DNA from: Plantago ovata
Taxonomy: Eukaryota > Streptophyta > Magnoliopsida > Lamiales > Plantaginaceae
Direction of reading: 5' to 3'
DNA: 64,000 nucleotides
NCBI GenBank assembly: GCA_028274465.1
Contig: CM051458.1
Location: forward strand, 81,302,085-81,366,084
In this document: in pieces, positions 1 through 12,659 of the stretch
Position numbering within the stretch: the stretch's first letter is position 1
Layout: every line of letters begins with the position of its first letter
The notes under the pieces: model-generated
The model's database searches: none
Told to the model about the DNA's origin: nothing
Seen by the model: the letters and a program-made list of their open reading frames with translations, nothing else
Made by a program: the position numbers and the translations under genes

Positions 1-1
1 G

Positions 2-139
2 CAGTTCATAGCAGTAGGTAACTTCAAATGCTGCTATTACTCCTCAACATACAATGTGCATGAACAGAAAGATGAGTTGTATGAGATACAAAAAGCGGAT
101 AGGCTGCAAAACAGAATTGCGTTTCACAATCTACTTTAA
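2..139 (+). CDS. C-terminal tail of an unrecognised protein (partial)
   Basis: One frame is open from the left edge for 45 codons and ends in TAA at 137-139. The peptide (YYSSTYNVHEQKDELYEIQK in its middle) is charged and mixed in composition, as expected for real coding sequence, and an AATAAA signal overlaps the stop region at 138-143. I do not recognise the family. The start and all upstream exons lie outside the window. An alternative is that this is only a chance open frame in a 3' UTR; a possible splice acceptor near 195 could also mean a further 3' exon. Confidence 0.38.
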   Translation, partial: QFIAVGNFKCCYYSSTYNVHEQKDELYEIQKADRLQNRIAFHNLL

Positions 140-697
140 TAAATCTTTATCTTTTTTTGTTTTCTCAATGAGTTTAATTTTCATTCTCTCTTAGGTGTCC
201 CAGCAAATAGGTTCCAGGATTCCATACAGCTTGCTGAGTCTCACATCTAAGGTCTCACTAGCATACAACACGAACCTTCAGTTAATCGGGTTCTCTACTA
301 TTGTTCAGCTGGGACATTGAATGTGGCTAAGTTCTCACTACTCCGATTCAATTTAATTTCTGTTTGTGTTATATAATTCTTTCCATCTTACAAGTTCGCT
401 TACTTGAGCAACTAAGTCTATCTGGTTGGCACTACACCAGTACCCCATTTGAAGTCGCGCTCTTGTTTCTCCTCGTCATACGTCTTACAAGTATACATAT
501 GCTCTCGAATACTCTACAGCAGCTTATACGCGTCTATAATATCCTGTATCATGTAATACACACATCCAGTTTCTCCACATGATATTATAGTTAGGAGAAA
601 TGATATTGGTACCAGTATATAAATCAAGAAGAACTATTGAGACACAGAATTGATTTGTTCATCTAACAACTCTGTTTGATAGTAGAACGGAAACTGA
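140..697. other. Intergenic, convergent 3' ends
   Basis: No supported gene. It lies between the end of the plus-strand partial gene and the 3' end of the minus-strand RING-H2 gene, so it probably holds both 3' UTRs. An open frame at 364-582 shows no recognisable motif. Confidence 0.5.
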
Positions 698-1240
698 TCA
701 CCTAATAACAACAAGATTTGCTAGTTGACCATTGTATCTATTGATACTGGCAGGAGCTTCTGGCAATAGTTGCCTGCAAGTAGGACAGGAAGTATGTACA
801 AGTAACCATCTGTCTATGCACTGAACATGAAAACCATGATTGCATCTGGGCAATATCCGAACATTCTCCCCTTCTGCAAACTCTGCGAGGCATATGGGGC
901 ACTCTGTTGCCGGAGTATTCAATCCAGATTTGTAAACAACCATTGGGATTTCCCTAAATACGTCATTCTTGCACCTTGTTGAAGACAGGCGTGGTACTTC
1001 CTCGTCTTCAGTGTCATACATTCGGGTGCACCGCAGTAAACAACGAATGAACGAGTTTAACCCGAGTGCACATATCAACGCACTCACCAGAGCAACTAAT
1101 ACGATTATCATGTTGCTATCAAAGTGATCAAAGTTGTTATCCTCGACGTAAGAGCTAGCTGTTCGGTTTCCATCAACTGATTTGCCATTTGTAGCTGACT
1201 CAATAAGCAAGCGGTGTAGCTGTAACCGATAAATCGCCAT
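698..1240 (-). CDS. ATL-family RING-H2 finger E3 ubiquitin ligase
   Basis: Intronless 180-aa protein. The architecture is that of the plant ATL family: a short N-terminus, one hydrophobic membrane segment at about residues 44-65, a basic/polar linker, then a canonical RING-H2 with zinc ligands C114, C117, C133, H135, H138, C141, C152 and C155 (C-x2-C-x15-C-x-H-x2-H-x2-C-x10-C-x2-C) and the conserved W145 three residues past the sixth ligand position. ATL proteins are membrane-anchored E3 ligases that recruit E2-ubiquitin through the RING, often in defence or stress responses; the substrate cannot be read from sequence. The frame stays open upstream to 1372, but the methionine at 1240 gives the usual ATL N-terminal length. 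The GLD element normally found in front of the RING is present only in weak form (GLN). Confidence 0.9.
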   Translation of the reverse strand: MAIYRLQLHRLLIESATNGKSVDGNRTASSYVEDNNFDHFDSNMIIVLVALVSALICALGLNSFIRCLLRCTRMYDTEDEEVPRLSSTRCKNDVFREIPMVVYKSGLNTPATECPICLAEFAEGENVRILPRCNHGFHVQCIDRWLLVHTSCPTCRQLLPEAPASINRYNGQLANLVVIR

Positions 1241-3841
1241 TACTTTTCTACGCTCCGAGCTACAAAAATTGCGATCTATTTCTGGTTGTTGCCTGATTTC
1301 CTTCACATGGTACAAGTGACACAGATATGAAGTTCTGAAGCAATTGGAAAGCTGATGAACCAAGAAAGGCAAGCAGAATCAAGAAAATGGAAGTATGGCA
1401 TATGTTTATGAAAGTTACAAAATTAACCAATGAAGTGCTGGAAAGATTCCAATTTGCAACAGCCAACAGGATTATGACTTATAGTACAATTAATCATTAA
1501 AATGAATAAGGAATACTATGGAATAAAGGGACCCTGATTTATTGATTATCAGGACCAATTTGCTTATTGTATCAGAAAACTGGTACATTTAATCCTGTAA
1601 AACACTGAACACAGATACAAAAAAAAATATTTAGAGGTTACTTACCTAACTGGAATACAGGTTTACACAGGTTGGAACTGTAACATGTTGCAATAGCATC
1701 AGCATACAGTTCATGAAGTTAGTGTGAGTTGTGTAAAGTGGGGAACGGGTTAGGTAAAACAGAATTTCAACAGCATACTGATTACTGACATATGAGATAT
1801 TTTCATGAAGTAGGAAGGTAGAATGAGATATTTCTTGGTTGATTGTCATATAGAGGACAAAGTTTGACATGGATGAGCCATAAAGAGTCGGTTGGACTAC
1901 TGAAGACTGAAGTTGATATAACTCAATCAATCGTTTCTTGGCCAATGGTTTAATTCTGATTGAAGAAATCTGTAAGGAACTGTATGGTTCAGAAATTTCT
2001 ACTAGTACACATATCTATCCACCTCTGATAGGGCAAAGAAGAGACACATCCTTTGTTAATGTATGGAAAGTTCAGAGTCTTATTGTATATATGTTTCATT
2101 TATTGCTCATACAAAAACATACACAAAAACTTTTACAGTTGAGAGCAGCTAATTTCCCCAAACAAAACCAGGAGATTAGGAATAAGACTAACCTAGATTT
2201 GCATGACTGACAAGTTCTACTTCTACATCTACATACATAACTACATGTGTACATTCTATAGCTCTCCTTTTTGGCGATAGTCACACGAGAGGGTTCAACG
2301 CAGACTAGATTTGCAGGCGCAACTGCCAACTGATAAGTGAGAAGCCAGAATAATTGAACAATCCACTTCAAAACATAGGTACAGCTAGATCCATGGAGTT
2401 CAACTCATTACAGGAAAACCATGATTGAAAGGTTATCTCCTGTACCAAAGAAGTCACTGGTTCACTCCATGCAAAACTATCGAGTTATCCGGAAACAGTG
2501 GTCAAGAATCATAATGGACCCAAAAGGACTCCTGAGAATGGCAACAATGGTAGAAATCAGGCAGTAAACTTTACTGATTATTGATAATTACATGAAACTT
2601 GAAAGCATATTTTAATGAATATAGTCAATATACGCATGTATGTGTCTATAGATTTCACATATTACAACGTGCTACGAATACTCATCCATCACCGCCTGTC
2701 ACTCTTTAGTCTTCATTAATTACAGCAGATTTTGAGGTATGATACTTGAATGATTTTTTAAGTTCTCCACAGGAGTCCTCATACTTCCCATACTATTATA
2801 TATTTATATGATGTGACAATTACTCTTTAACTTATATTTGCAAATTGCAATGATAACAGTATAGTTTAGGCAAAATGGCTAATCCAAACTGATATGGGAT
2901 TTTAGGCCAACATGGCTAATCCATATCTTAATCATATACTCAAACTTAATACGTCTAACTTCTTAAGTAGAGTAGGTCCATAAAAAAAGTAATGACCCAC
3001 TTAGTAGAACTCCCAGATGAGCTTAACAGTTCAAGTGTCAGGTATGTATCAAGTAAACGCGCATAAAATGTCTAACCTCTGTAATGAAGTACTGTCGAGC
3101 ACCTTGGTATACCAACTACAATTTCATACTCTAAGTACTTGAATTTCCCTATCCCAAAATAACTACGACTATGCTAAGCTGTAATTTGATTTACCATTCG
3201 TTAAAAAAATTCACCTTTTCCATTAGCCAGGAAACAAAATCAACTAGAAAGATGTAGCTAGACCTGAATTGTATGCATCTGGGCACGTCAAATACTCAAA
3301 TATTTGACAATTCACCTACTTCGTTAATAAACAGAGAGAGATACACCTTATTAATGAATTTTACAAGTTTTATGTGTGGCTTCACAGAGATAAAAACTGT
3401 AATTTAGCATGACGTTGACTGACTCAGCAACTGCATCTTTAAGGGAAACAAGAGGTCCAATGTTCTTAACATAATTTTCTGAAAACGGACATCACTATAA
3501 CTATAGAAATATTATTTCTTAGCATTGGAATATCAAAGAAGGTACTTACCAGTTGACCTTCCTTTGTAACAGGAAAACATACAGGGTGTTTCAAACAAAA
3601 ACTGTAGGTGGTTTATTATTGTTCCATGCACATTCTAAAACCCAGGACCTATCAGCTAGCAACAACTTGGATTGAATTTTGCATTAAAAAAAATTAGGGG
3701 GAAAAAGTTACAGATTCACCTAATCAACGCTTCTCGACATCTTATATCATCCATGCTATTAACATGTCTCAAGGGAAACTACTAGTATAAAGTTATAAAC
3801 TATACTAGAAACCATACCTGCACATCTCTTTTTCTTGACTC
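1241..3841. other. Intergenic and probable 3' UTR of the Myb gene
   Basis: No protein gene supported. The right part is likely the spliced 3' UTR of the minus-strand TRF-like gene: a good donor (CAG followed by GTATGG) lies at 3818-3816, just past its stop, and another donor-like GTAAGT lies near 3548. The left part is upstream of the RING-H2 start and should hold its promoter. Small open frames at 1646-1945 and 1938-2210 have no recognisable features. Confidence 0.45.
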
Positions 3842-6800
3842 CTAGCGGCGTGCTAAATTTCTCCACTTATCCTTCAGGTCAACCTTTAAAGCACACAATG
3901 GATCAGTAGAAAATTCAGCTATAAAAAATGCTAACGGGTGAGCTGAAAATAACTTACTTCAGTTCTCTCTTCAAATATGTCACGATACGCCAACAAAATG
4001 GCCTTCCAATTTCCTATCCCATGTCTTCCATTAGCAACACACAAACATACATGTATATATTAGCATAGATATCCAATAAAACTGTACACCACCAAGATAT
4101 GGTAACAGCTGCAATGCGTTGCAAAGAAAATAAGAGAAGAGTAACAAATGAATTATAAAGCAAAAGCTCTCTGATGCCAAGAATCTAAGTGTAAGAGGAA
4201 AAACGTATTCTAACAACTAGAAAATACTCCCCTCCCTTTCGGATTAAACTTCACATGGGGAAAAACACAAAGACTTCTAGAAAGTGTGCAAAGAGTGAGG
4301 AAGAGTTCTAAGCAGGGTAATATTACAATAAAATAATTAATAAAGTGTGGTAAAGTTATAAACATTTGTGCATTGTTGGAAGGATAATGATATGTCCAAA
4401 AATCTACTGAAGTCCCTATCAGACCCCAAATGGCAAGATGTGAAAGTTAATATGGGACGGAGGGGGTATAAAGTTTAGCAATGAAATTGGATTATCAACT
4501 AAGACCACCTCACCAACGAAATGCAGAGCTAAATTTAGTTACAAAGACAGATTTGTTCAATAAGCAAATATAGGTACAGCACATACATCTGAACTCCATT
4601 AATTAGAGTGTCTTCTTCTAGAGTACTCCATAGCTTTCTCTTCCTCCTTGCCTTCACATTTTTAGGTTTATATATAACAAGAGGAGAAACATTTAGTGCC
4701 CTAGGGGTAGGTAATCGAAGTCTACGCTTTGGCAAGTCTCCGTCTGAGGTATCAGATTCGTCCCACTGCAGATCAATTCATAGATGAAATAAGAAACTTT
4801 ATTTGTCTTATACTCATGATAGATGCAATTCAGAGAGAGTTAAATTATAGGTAAACTCTTTGAATGTGCAACAACTATAACAGCTCTGAAGTCTTGAGGT
4901 GTCAGAAGTTTGATTACAGATAACGGCTCTGTAAAGTTTTTGAGTCACTTATATGGATAAAAGCACCCCTTAGTGGAGAAGAGTAGCCAAAAAAATCAAG
5001 CACCACATGGGTTTTAAGACAGTTTAATTGTTAGAGAAACGTTAAGCACATTGTTTTAGCTAAGAACAGTTTCCTATGGTCATTTAGCATTCAGGTATTA
5101 ATCTCTTTATCTCTAATGATTTTAACTGCTTGAATAGAATTTTGGTATTCTTTTCAAACAATTTCAAATTCATTATTTCATTTTTATTCTTAGATACTTA
5201 TTTAAAAAAGAAGTTGCATAACCAAAATCCAACATGATTTAAGCTACTGTTTATGTACTCCATTTCCTGTTGCCTTACCCACTTTTAAATTTAATTTCCA
5301 AACTGTGTATTTAGTATTGTTTTCTTTCATCTATTTCATTTCCATTTTGTTATTCTGAAGGTGAGAAATGAACAAAATGGCTTGGTGACTGAGAAACTAG
5401 CAAGGAAGGAACCGTCGTTGTGTGCAAAAAGCAATAAGTGGAGAGGAGTCTTTAGCATAAAGGAGGTGGTTGGCAAGGTAGGGCTGTCTAAAGTGGAGTC
5501 ATTGAGTATGTAGCCAGCCTTGGATGGGATGTGAGGTATAGAACTCATAATACACTTTCGTCACAAGTTCCCTAGTGACTTTTGTCTCTAGTGATTAGAT
5601 TACATGCACTTAAGCTATCCTTTCAACAATACATGAACAGGATTTAATAAACAATTTCGAATTTCTAGTGGTCTAGTGAATTATAGCTATTTCTACTCAT
5701 AGCTATCCCGAAGAAACTTGATATTGTGCAGCCCAACCATAACGCAGGAAGATGGATTTATAGAAAGAAAAAAAAATTATATTGAGGTTAGGTTACAAAG
5801 ATGGCTAATTTGTAAAACAAAGTAGAGGTTTGAAGCATCTGCAACCAAGAATGGCCGCCATCATTAATAGGCCTTAAACTTTTACCTCATGAATTGGTTT
5901 GTAGTGTATAATAAGCATCCTTTTGACACATTTACGAAAATGAAAGTACAAAGGGGGATGATAAATAATCCCAGGAGGTAATTGGGGAAGGAAAGTTAGA
6001 TACAGCTTATTAGACATTAATCAAGAACTGAGCATGAACAACAAGACATGAACTTCTAATACAGTACTTTGATGATATATGAATTATGAACATAATTGCA
6101 GGAAGGAGGGGAATAACAGTAACTTGTCACCTCATAAGTATGTGCTGAACTGTTCCTATCCATCAAACTTGACTGGGGCAAATCAGAACTTACATCGCAT
6201 CGAGTATCTTGAATGACACCAGTACCATCAACAATAAACACACCTCTATCAGTGTGATTCTTATTAATTGGTTCGTGACCCCTGTTTTTTCTTTTTCTGC
6301 ATATTGATTCTGCCTGCTTTAGTGCATCAGGCAAAGGATCCACCACAACTGCTTGTAGCTCCATTAAACTTGAATTGAGGGCTTCCTGAACTCTATTAAC
6401 TTCAGCGCTACTTATTGCATTATAATTCCTGTGTGACGGACTGACTTGCTCCACATCAGGATCAACAAACTCCATTCTCGTGGAAATTCCAGGAGACAGG
6501 TCTCTGGATCGTTCAGGACTAGTGAACTTGTTTTCAAACAGAACAATTTCCTTATGCACTCCTAAAACAGAACAATAAACAGATCAAGATAAAAGAAACA
6601 TACCAATACGCAAGTAAACTTCAAAAGGTTATTAAACACGATAAAGATAAGAAATCCACCTTTAATCCAAACCACAAAAGTCAAATACAAAGATTAAAAA
6701 TAAACCCAAGCAAAACAAAGTTGCAAAAAGAACAATAAAGCTACAACCAAAATTGAGCTGAGATTAAGCTCCCGGGTAAGCACAAAATGTATCAGTAACA

Positions 6801-8471
6801 TCCCCCTTTTTTACAAACTCAAAATCTCAAGCAGATATTGAAAACAGTGGAAAAGGAATGAAAATGCAATAAGATTGGCACACCAAATGTAAAAGAAACA
6901 AATAACTCCAGCATTAAATGCTTTAATACTTCTTTTTGTCCATTTCACTCAAGTATTTCAATATGTGGTGCAACTTGACAGAAAAAAAAAGAACCTACTC
7001 TTCCTACAATATGCTTGAATCATAACAGAAAAAAAATTCACCATAAGAACCAAAATTTGTCCCAAATAGCGCTGGAACTAAGTCTCAATCCATTTATTAC
7101 ATATTTACATACAGAAATAGCAGCATGCTGAATGAACTGGTGTAAGATAAGTGTTTGAAGACACAAGTATTTTGATTGTGGGAGTAATCTGATGGGAGAT
7201 AATGCAATGAGCCACACTGCAGGAGTCGGTTGACCAGGATTGGAGGGATTGTATAAGTTAGAAAGTGGGAGAGCACCAAATGTGAAAATTTAAGAAGATC
7301 ATACACTAGGAGACCAGGCAGCTTACATTAGGCATCAAACACCATGAGAACAAAACTACATTTCCATGTCAAATTATTGATAAAAACATAAAATCATGTC
7401 ATTGCTAACATCGGTTTTCCACCTCAGTTTGTTTGTCTTTTTACATTTACAACACCAAAAAGCTCTTTTCATATCTTTTTCTTTCAAAAATAACTTCTTA
7501 GAGAGCAAGTCCGACAGCTCAAGTAGCAAAGAGGTTAAAGCATCTAATTTTCCAGTCTCTTCTCTAGCAAAGCTTGCATGGGAAGACATCACCGGCTATC
7601 ACGAAACATGTCATACCAAAATATTCTTTCATTACTTATTGACTTGTATTTATTATAAGCTACATTGCAATTTTTCCATCTAAAACTCCAGTTCCATAAA
7701 ACAATAAGAGCCAAAAATAAACATACCATGATCACCACTACCATCACTCTGCGCATCACTGTCAAGACGACACGAATTTGCTTCGTTCCTAGTAACTCCA
7801 TCACCACTTCCCTCAACTCCAAGCATGCCCATAATCTCACCATTGCCCTCTGTCCCCTTAATCCTCTCCACAACCACATTAAGAAATGCACCAGGCCTCA
7901 TTCTCTCCCTCTCTTCCCTAACATAAACCCCGACCGCCTCGGCCGCATTAACGCCCTTCCCCACCCTCACCACGCGCTCGTAAACCCCATCGTCCCAAAC
8001 CGCAGCCTCGAAATCATCCTTCCAACCATACAACTCTTCTGAACCCAACCCTCTACACCCTAAAACCCTCTCCATCTCCCCAATTTTCCCCTTCCACAGC
8101 TCCCTCACCTTCTTGAAAAACCTAAACTTGACATCATCATCCAATTCTCCATCTAATGCTAAATCACTCACAGTGCACGCAACCGCCACCGCACAGTATG
8201 CTCGCTTCATGGCGTCTGAAACCTGTCCGCCTCGCTGGAACTCGAGGTCCTTGAGATTCTCCAGTATCTCGAGAGAACTCTCGGAGATGGAGCCGTTGCA
8301 GATTTGTAAATCGAGTTTCTTGAAAAGAAGCAATTTTCGGAGGTTCGAATTGGGGTTCTCTGGGAGCGGCATGGTGCGGAGGAGTGAATGTAGGGTTTCT
8401 TCGTCTAACCCTAGGGGTCGGAGAAGAAGGAATTCCAGAATCCATTCCGAGATGTATGGGTCAGTATCCAT
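3842..8471 (-). CDS. TRF-like protein with C-terminal telobox-type Myb domain (six exons counted with the terminal exon)
   Basis: Spliced minus-strand gene. Exons read from consensus and frame continuity: 7727-8471, 6131-6561, 4587-4765, 3958-4024 and 3842-3883 carry the coding sequence, and the last exon probably runs on to 3818 as UTR. They join to 487 codons. The start is the ATG at 8469-8471. The C-terminus (about residues 434-487) is a single Myb/SANT repeat with W438 (RKRKLWSTLEEDTLINGVQ), GIGNW and KDKWRNL, the signature of plant TRF-like proteins that bind TTTAGGG telomeric DNA. The protein stops only three residues after KDKWRNL, so it lacks the C-terminal Myb extension that in family 1 TRFL proteins is needed for stable telomeric binding; this suggests the short-Myb class. 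The N-terminal 260 residues are leucine-rich with no named domain. I infer a nuclear DNA-binding role. Intron 3 carries a Stowaway MITE. Confidence 0.8.
4227..4466. mobile_element. Stowaway-like MITE in an intron
   Basis: 240 bp between TA dinucleotides (4225-4226 and 4467-4468). The ends are CTCCCCTCCC and GGGACGGAGGGGG, the Stowaway (Tc1/mariner) terminal motif. It sits in the intron between the third and fourth coding exons of the TRF-like gene. Confidence 0.75.
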
Positions 8472-8784
8472 TTTGATTTTGACCTCTGCAAATCAAGTCT
8501 ATTAAATTGGGGAAGACGCTCCCGACCTTATGTCTTAAGCAGACTAGAGCGCATAAGTCAAGCGCGCATTAGAACGCATTAGAACAGAAGTGAGATCGGC
8601 CTAAATTAGATGAGTTTGGGCCCAAAGGAGTAGTCCAGTCCAACAAGCCTGTTTGTCATCTAGATTCTAGGGAGTATAAAAACCATTTGCCTCCATCTTC
8701 ACAGCCACCTGCAACACACTAAACCCTAATTGTTCTTCTTCACTGCGGCTGAGCTTTTCCGTGCAGGCAATCAATCGACCAACC
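8472..8784. promoter_or_regulatory. Divergent promoter of the TRF-like gene and RPS26
   Basis: Only 313 bp separate the two start codons. It contains the palindrome TTTGGGCCCAAA at 8615-8626 (site II, TGGGCC, in both directions), a TATA-like TATAAAA at 8675-8681 oriented toward RPS26, and a telo-box AAACCCTAA at 8721-8729. Site II plus telo-box is the classic cis-pair of plant ribosomal-protein genes in dividing tissue. Confidence 0.8.
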
Positions 8785-10208
8785 ATGGTAAGTCAGTCAT
8801 GTTCCACTCGATTTAGCTTTCTTCTTTCTCTATTTCACTCGATTGATTATTGTTTGCTCTGTCTGTTTTTGTGTAGACTTTCAAGCGAAGAAATGGAGGT
8901 CGCAACAAGCATGGCCGTGGCCACACCAAATTCATTCGCTGCTCCAACTGCGGCAAATGCTGCCCTAAGGTTTGTTCCCCTTTTCACCTCATTTTCATCG
9001 TCTCATCTGTTTCGCAATCGTGATATTTCTATATCTGTGAATTGTAGCTCTGGAGCTGTATTTAGAATCATTCTATTATTCAAATTGGTGTCAACAGTGA
9101 TAGAATTCAGCTCAATAGGCCTATTTAGTATTTACCGATAGATAATGGTGAAAAATAACATAGTGCACCATATTGGGAATTTCAGTTATTAGTAAGGAAT
9201 TGTAATATAAAGCTAGTCTATATTACAATTAGGCCTTATACTAATATTGTATTGAATACTTATAAAATATGGTTGGGTTAAGCTACTGATGTTTTTATGG
9301 ATACGGAAAAATTGTATTCCATAGCTGAATAGTTTTTGACCTTTGGTAATAGGATAAGGCCATCAAGAGGTTCCTTGTCAGGAACATTGTTGAGCAAGCT
9401 GCAGTTAGAGATGTTCAGGAAGCCTGTGCTTTTGAATGTAAGTTGCAGTTTGTACATAGTAGTATAAATCTATTATAAATCAAACCTGCCAGAATCATGC
9501 TGGTTGAATATCTAATATTTTTCATGTTCAATATGATTCAGCGTACACTCTCCCCAAGCTGTATGTGAAGATGCAGTACTGTGTTTCCTGCGCCATTCAC
9601 TCCAAGGTCGTGAGGGTCAGGTCCACCACTGATAGGAGGAACCGTGAGCCCCCACAGCGTTTCAGGCGCCCAAGAGTGAGTTTCTCCACTGTTTATTTTC
9701 TCCTTGTTAGGCACTGCTAGTTGCTAGCACATAGTTCTGTTTGAAGTTTTATTTTCTTTGTTCTCCCGTCTCAATTCTCCATGTTTATTCATGAGCTGGA
9801 TTTTACAACTTTAAAAAAACAAGTTAAGAGCAGTCAGATCTCCTCCCATCCCATCATTAATTCAACCTCTATCTAACCCTCTTGCGAAATATAGCTGTTT
9901 GGCCTGTTTCCTGTTTACACCCGGAGACTTGTCTGTGAAAAATTCTCCCTTGCATCCTATATGCTCATGTCAATTTAGTCCATCTTTTTTCCCTATCATT
10001 TTGTAAATTGAGTTTTGTTTATTCTTTCTAAAAGCACTCCATTATTTGATTATGATTTCATTTTGATCATTAGCAGCTTGTTACTTTCTCATATAGCTTG
10101 CCTCAAACATTTCACTCACCTCAATTTCATTACTCTTTACAGGATGACATGCCAAGACCTGGGCAACCTCCACGTGTTGGTGGTGCACCTGCTGCTGCCC
10201 GCACTTAG
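8785..10208 (+). CDS. RPS26: 40S ribosomal protein eS26 (five exons)
   Basis: Exons: 8785-8787 (the ATG alone), 8877-8969, 9353-9437, 9542-9675 and 10143-10208, all with GT..AG borders and consistent phase, giving 126 aa. The N-terminus [20 protein letters not shown] and the zinc-binding CSNCGKCC and [13 protein letters not shown] motifs identify eS26, a small-subunit protein near the mRNA exit site. The C-terminus is the usual Pro/Arg-rich tail ending in AAART, slightly shorter than the ~130 residues common in plants. Having the first exon hold only the start codon is a known arrangement for plant ribosomal-protein genes. The promoter has a telo-box and site II. A broken copy of exon 2 and intron sequence lies at 49808-50023. 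Confidence 0.95.
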
Positions 10209-11289
10209 TTTTCCTTTATGGACAAAAGATACTATTTCTCTGATCTGTGAAACTATGCTCTCATTTTTCAGTTATGTTCACATGGTTATCACCTACATTG
10301 AATGGCTGTAGTATCTATAGACTTTTAAATTTTTGTTCAAGTTCGAGCATGTTTTGAATTAAATTGGTTGCATTTTTGTTATTTGGCTACAGCCGCATGC
10401 TAATGTTCCCATTATGTTGATGATGTAGATTTTGTTGGGGTGTGACGTAGAATATTTCCTTTGGAGATTCAATGTGTCTATGATTTATGATAAATCCGAA
10501 TTCTAGAAATACTCGGCCTTGACCTCTTGCATTTGATGACCGAGTTTATATGCCCAGGAGCAGATGAATTTGAACTCACCAGCTCCTTTGGGGTGTTTAA
10601 ATTGCATTAGTGTTAAGCTTAAACATACTTTACACGAGTCATGACCCCTGAACATATTTTTGTTCAAAACTATTTTAAAGAAATTTTTGTTTTTATGAGT
10701 CATACAGTCATTCTTACAAGTGTGTTATTTTGCACTTTTGGGAGGGCTAAATGACCAAGTTCATGTTAGAAATCCCAGTTTTTAGTATGTATTTTTAATC
10801 CCATCTCTATGTATTACTTTATTGGGCTCAATATGAGATTTTGACGGATTTTATGTCGACATTGTGTGTTTGGTATAGAAAAATGTTTCACAACTTACTG
10901 TAAAATAATTTCATCCATTCTCCATCGGTTGCTTATGATTGCCAGCAATATATACAAAAAGGAAACCAATATATACAAAAGGAAACAAGTATCTAAGAAT
11001 AGGAATTAGAGAGGGGGCTACTTTACTCGGGTATTCAAAAGGAGTGCGGCGGATGCCACCAGAGTTTCATTAGGAATAATGGCCACTCTGATGATTTATG
11101 GGCATTCCTTTGAATAGATCGGCCAATATATCGACATATTGGGTGCATTATTTTCACTTAAAATTGAAAATTACACAATTGTTTCAAATTTTTTGTAAAG
11201 TTGCGAAAAAGAGTTCCAATAGTCTATGGAATAATTCATACAGTTTTTCACTATGGTTCTTTCACAAAAAAGTTTTTCCAAATAACATA
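10209..11289. other. RPS26 3' region and start of the duplicated domain
   Basis: No gene. The first few hundred bases should be the RPS26 3' UTR. From about 11041 the sequence matches 24181 onward and forms the left arm of a repeated segment that later houses transposons and LINEs. Confidence 0.5.
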
Positions 11290-11534
11290 CTCCCTCCGTC
11301 CCAGAGCAGTTGCACCATTTGCTTTTTTGGGCACAAAAAATAAGGATGATAGTTAAATATTGAGTTATATTGGTAGTGGGAAAATTATCTGTTGCAAATG
11401 TTCTTAAGTCATGTTTTGGTGAAATATAAAAGTGTTATATACATGTCCCAAAAATGGCAAAGAAATGAAATGGTGCAACTTTAACGGGACGTCCAAAATG
11501 GTAAAATGGTGCAACTGTTTTGGGACGGAGGGAG
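11290..11534. mobile_element. Stowaway-like MITE
   Basis: 245 bp flanked by TA (11288-11289 and 11535-11536), with termini CTCCCTCCGTCCC and GGGACGGAGGGAG as perfect inverted repeats. A 5'-truncated relative is at 39018-39189. Confidence 0.85.
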
Positions 11535-11551
11535 TACAATATTATCCAATA

Positions 11552-12659
11552 GGGTAAATTACATCTACCTACCTTGTTACGAGCTTGAAATACAGAATTG
11601 CCCTCCTTAGTTCAACAATTACATTTAGCCCATTTGCTCGGAAAAACTTTGACCTCATCGTTATTCAATTTAAAAAAAACTCTGGCCAAAGAAGGCCTTA
11701 TTGCCAAAATGTATTTTTCCTTTTCCTTTTCGGTTAATCCTTTTCTTTTATCTTTTCCTCTTTTTTTTTTTTCTTTATTCATCATCTTCTTCTTAATTTT
11801 CTACTACTCTGTCTGTTTTGATCTTCGGGAAGGGTAAATTTCATTACTTTCTCTGTTTTGTGAGAATTGTATTTAGAAAAGGAAGGTAAATTAATAAGAA
11901 GACACAACTCAGTTTCTCGACCAAAAGCTCCGACCAAAAGTTTCGGGCTGAACTTCGAAAGATCGCCACAACTTCGTTTCTCGACGAAATAGAGTGATTC
12001 TTGCACCTTTGGATTCGTGGCGAGCCCTCTTCGAAACGCATACCACCTTGCCTCGAATCATTGCCTGTTTGCAGATCCGCCATTAACGACTTCAAGGTAT
12101 TCGAAAGCTTCGTGGGACTTCGTTTTTCAACCAAATTGAACGATTCTTACGGCGTTGTATTCGTCTTGAATTCCTCTATCATATTAGAATAACATTTTAG
12201 CAAATTAGAAATAAAAGTCGATAAGATGTTGCAGCGTTGAACTTGTCGTGGTTGCAAAAGCTACGACATGATTTTTTTTTAATTATTTTTATTTTATTTT
12301 TGTGGTTGTTTTGAAATAAAATATCTTGATTGAGATTCTTTTACAATAATTATCAATTCATTTTGAAATTTATATAATTTATGTGGGTTAATTTGAAATA
12401 TTTTAGAGTTAATTTGTAAACTAAAATATCTTAGAGGCAAATGTGTAAAAAATAAAAATTTAAGGTGTTTGGAACTCCACAAAATTTGAGATTTCGGTGA
12501 GGTTAAAATTGTCATTTCCAATTCTTAGTTCGCAAAAAATCAAGTTTGTGGGGCTACTTTTAATTGATTTTAACTAACAAGGGGCTACAAGTAATTGTCA
12601 AACTAGAGGGAAAGATCGGTAATAAAAAAGACTAACAAGGGGTAGATGTAAATTGCCCC
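11552..12659. mobile_element. Non-autonomous TIR transposon with 8-bp target duplication (copy 1)
   Basis: 1108 bp bounded by the direct repeat ATCCAATA (11544-11551 and 12660-12667). Ends are GGGTAAATTACATCTACC and, read inward from the right, GGGGCAATTTACATCTACC. The paralogous segment at about 25722-25735 carries a single ATCCAATA with no insert, so the boundaries are confirmed by an empty site. An 8-bp duplication fits hAT-type transposition. No transposase is seen; the open frames inside lack recognisable domains. Confidence 0.8.

Noticed and set aside
7374-7592. Minus-strand open frame between TRF-like exons 1 and 2
   Set aside because: Including it would break the phase that joins 7727 to 6561 cleanly, and no motif supports an extra exon.
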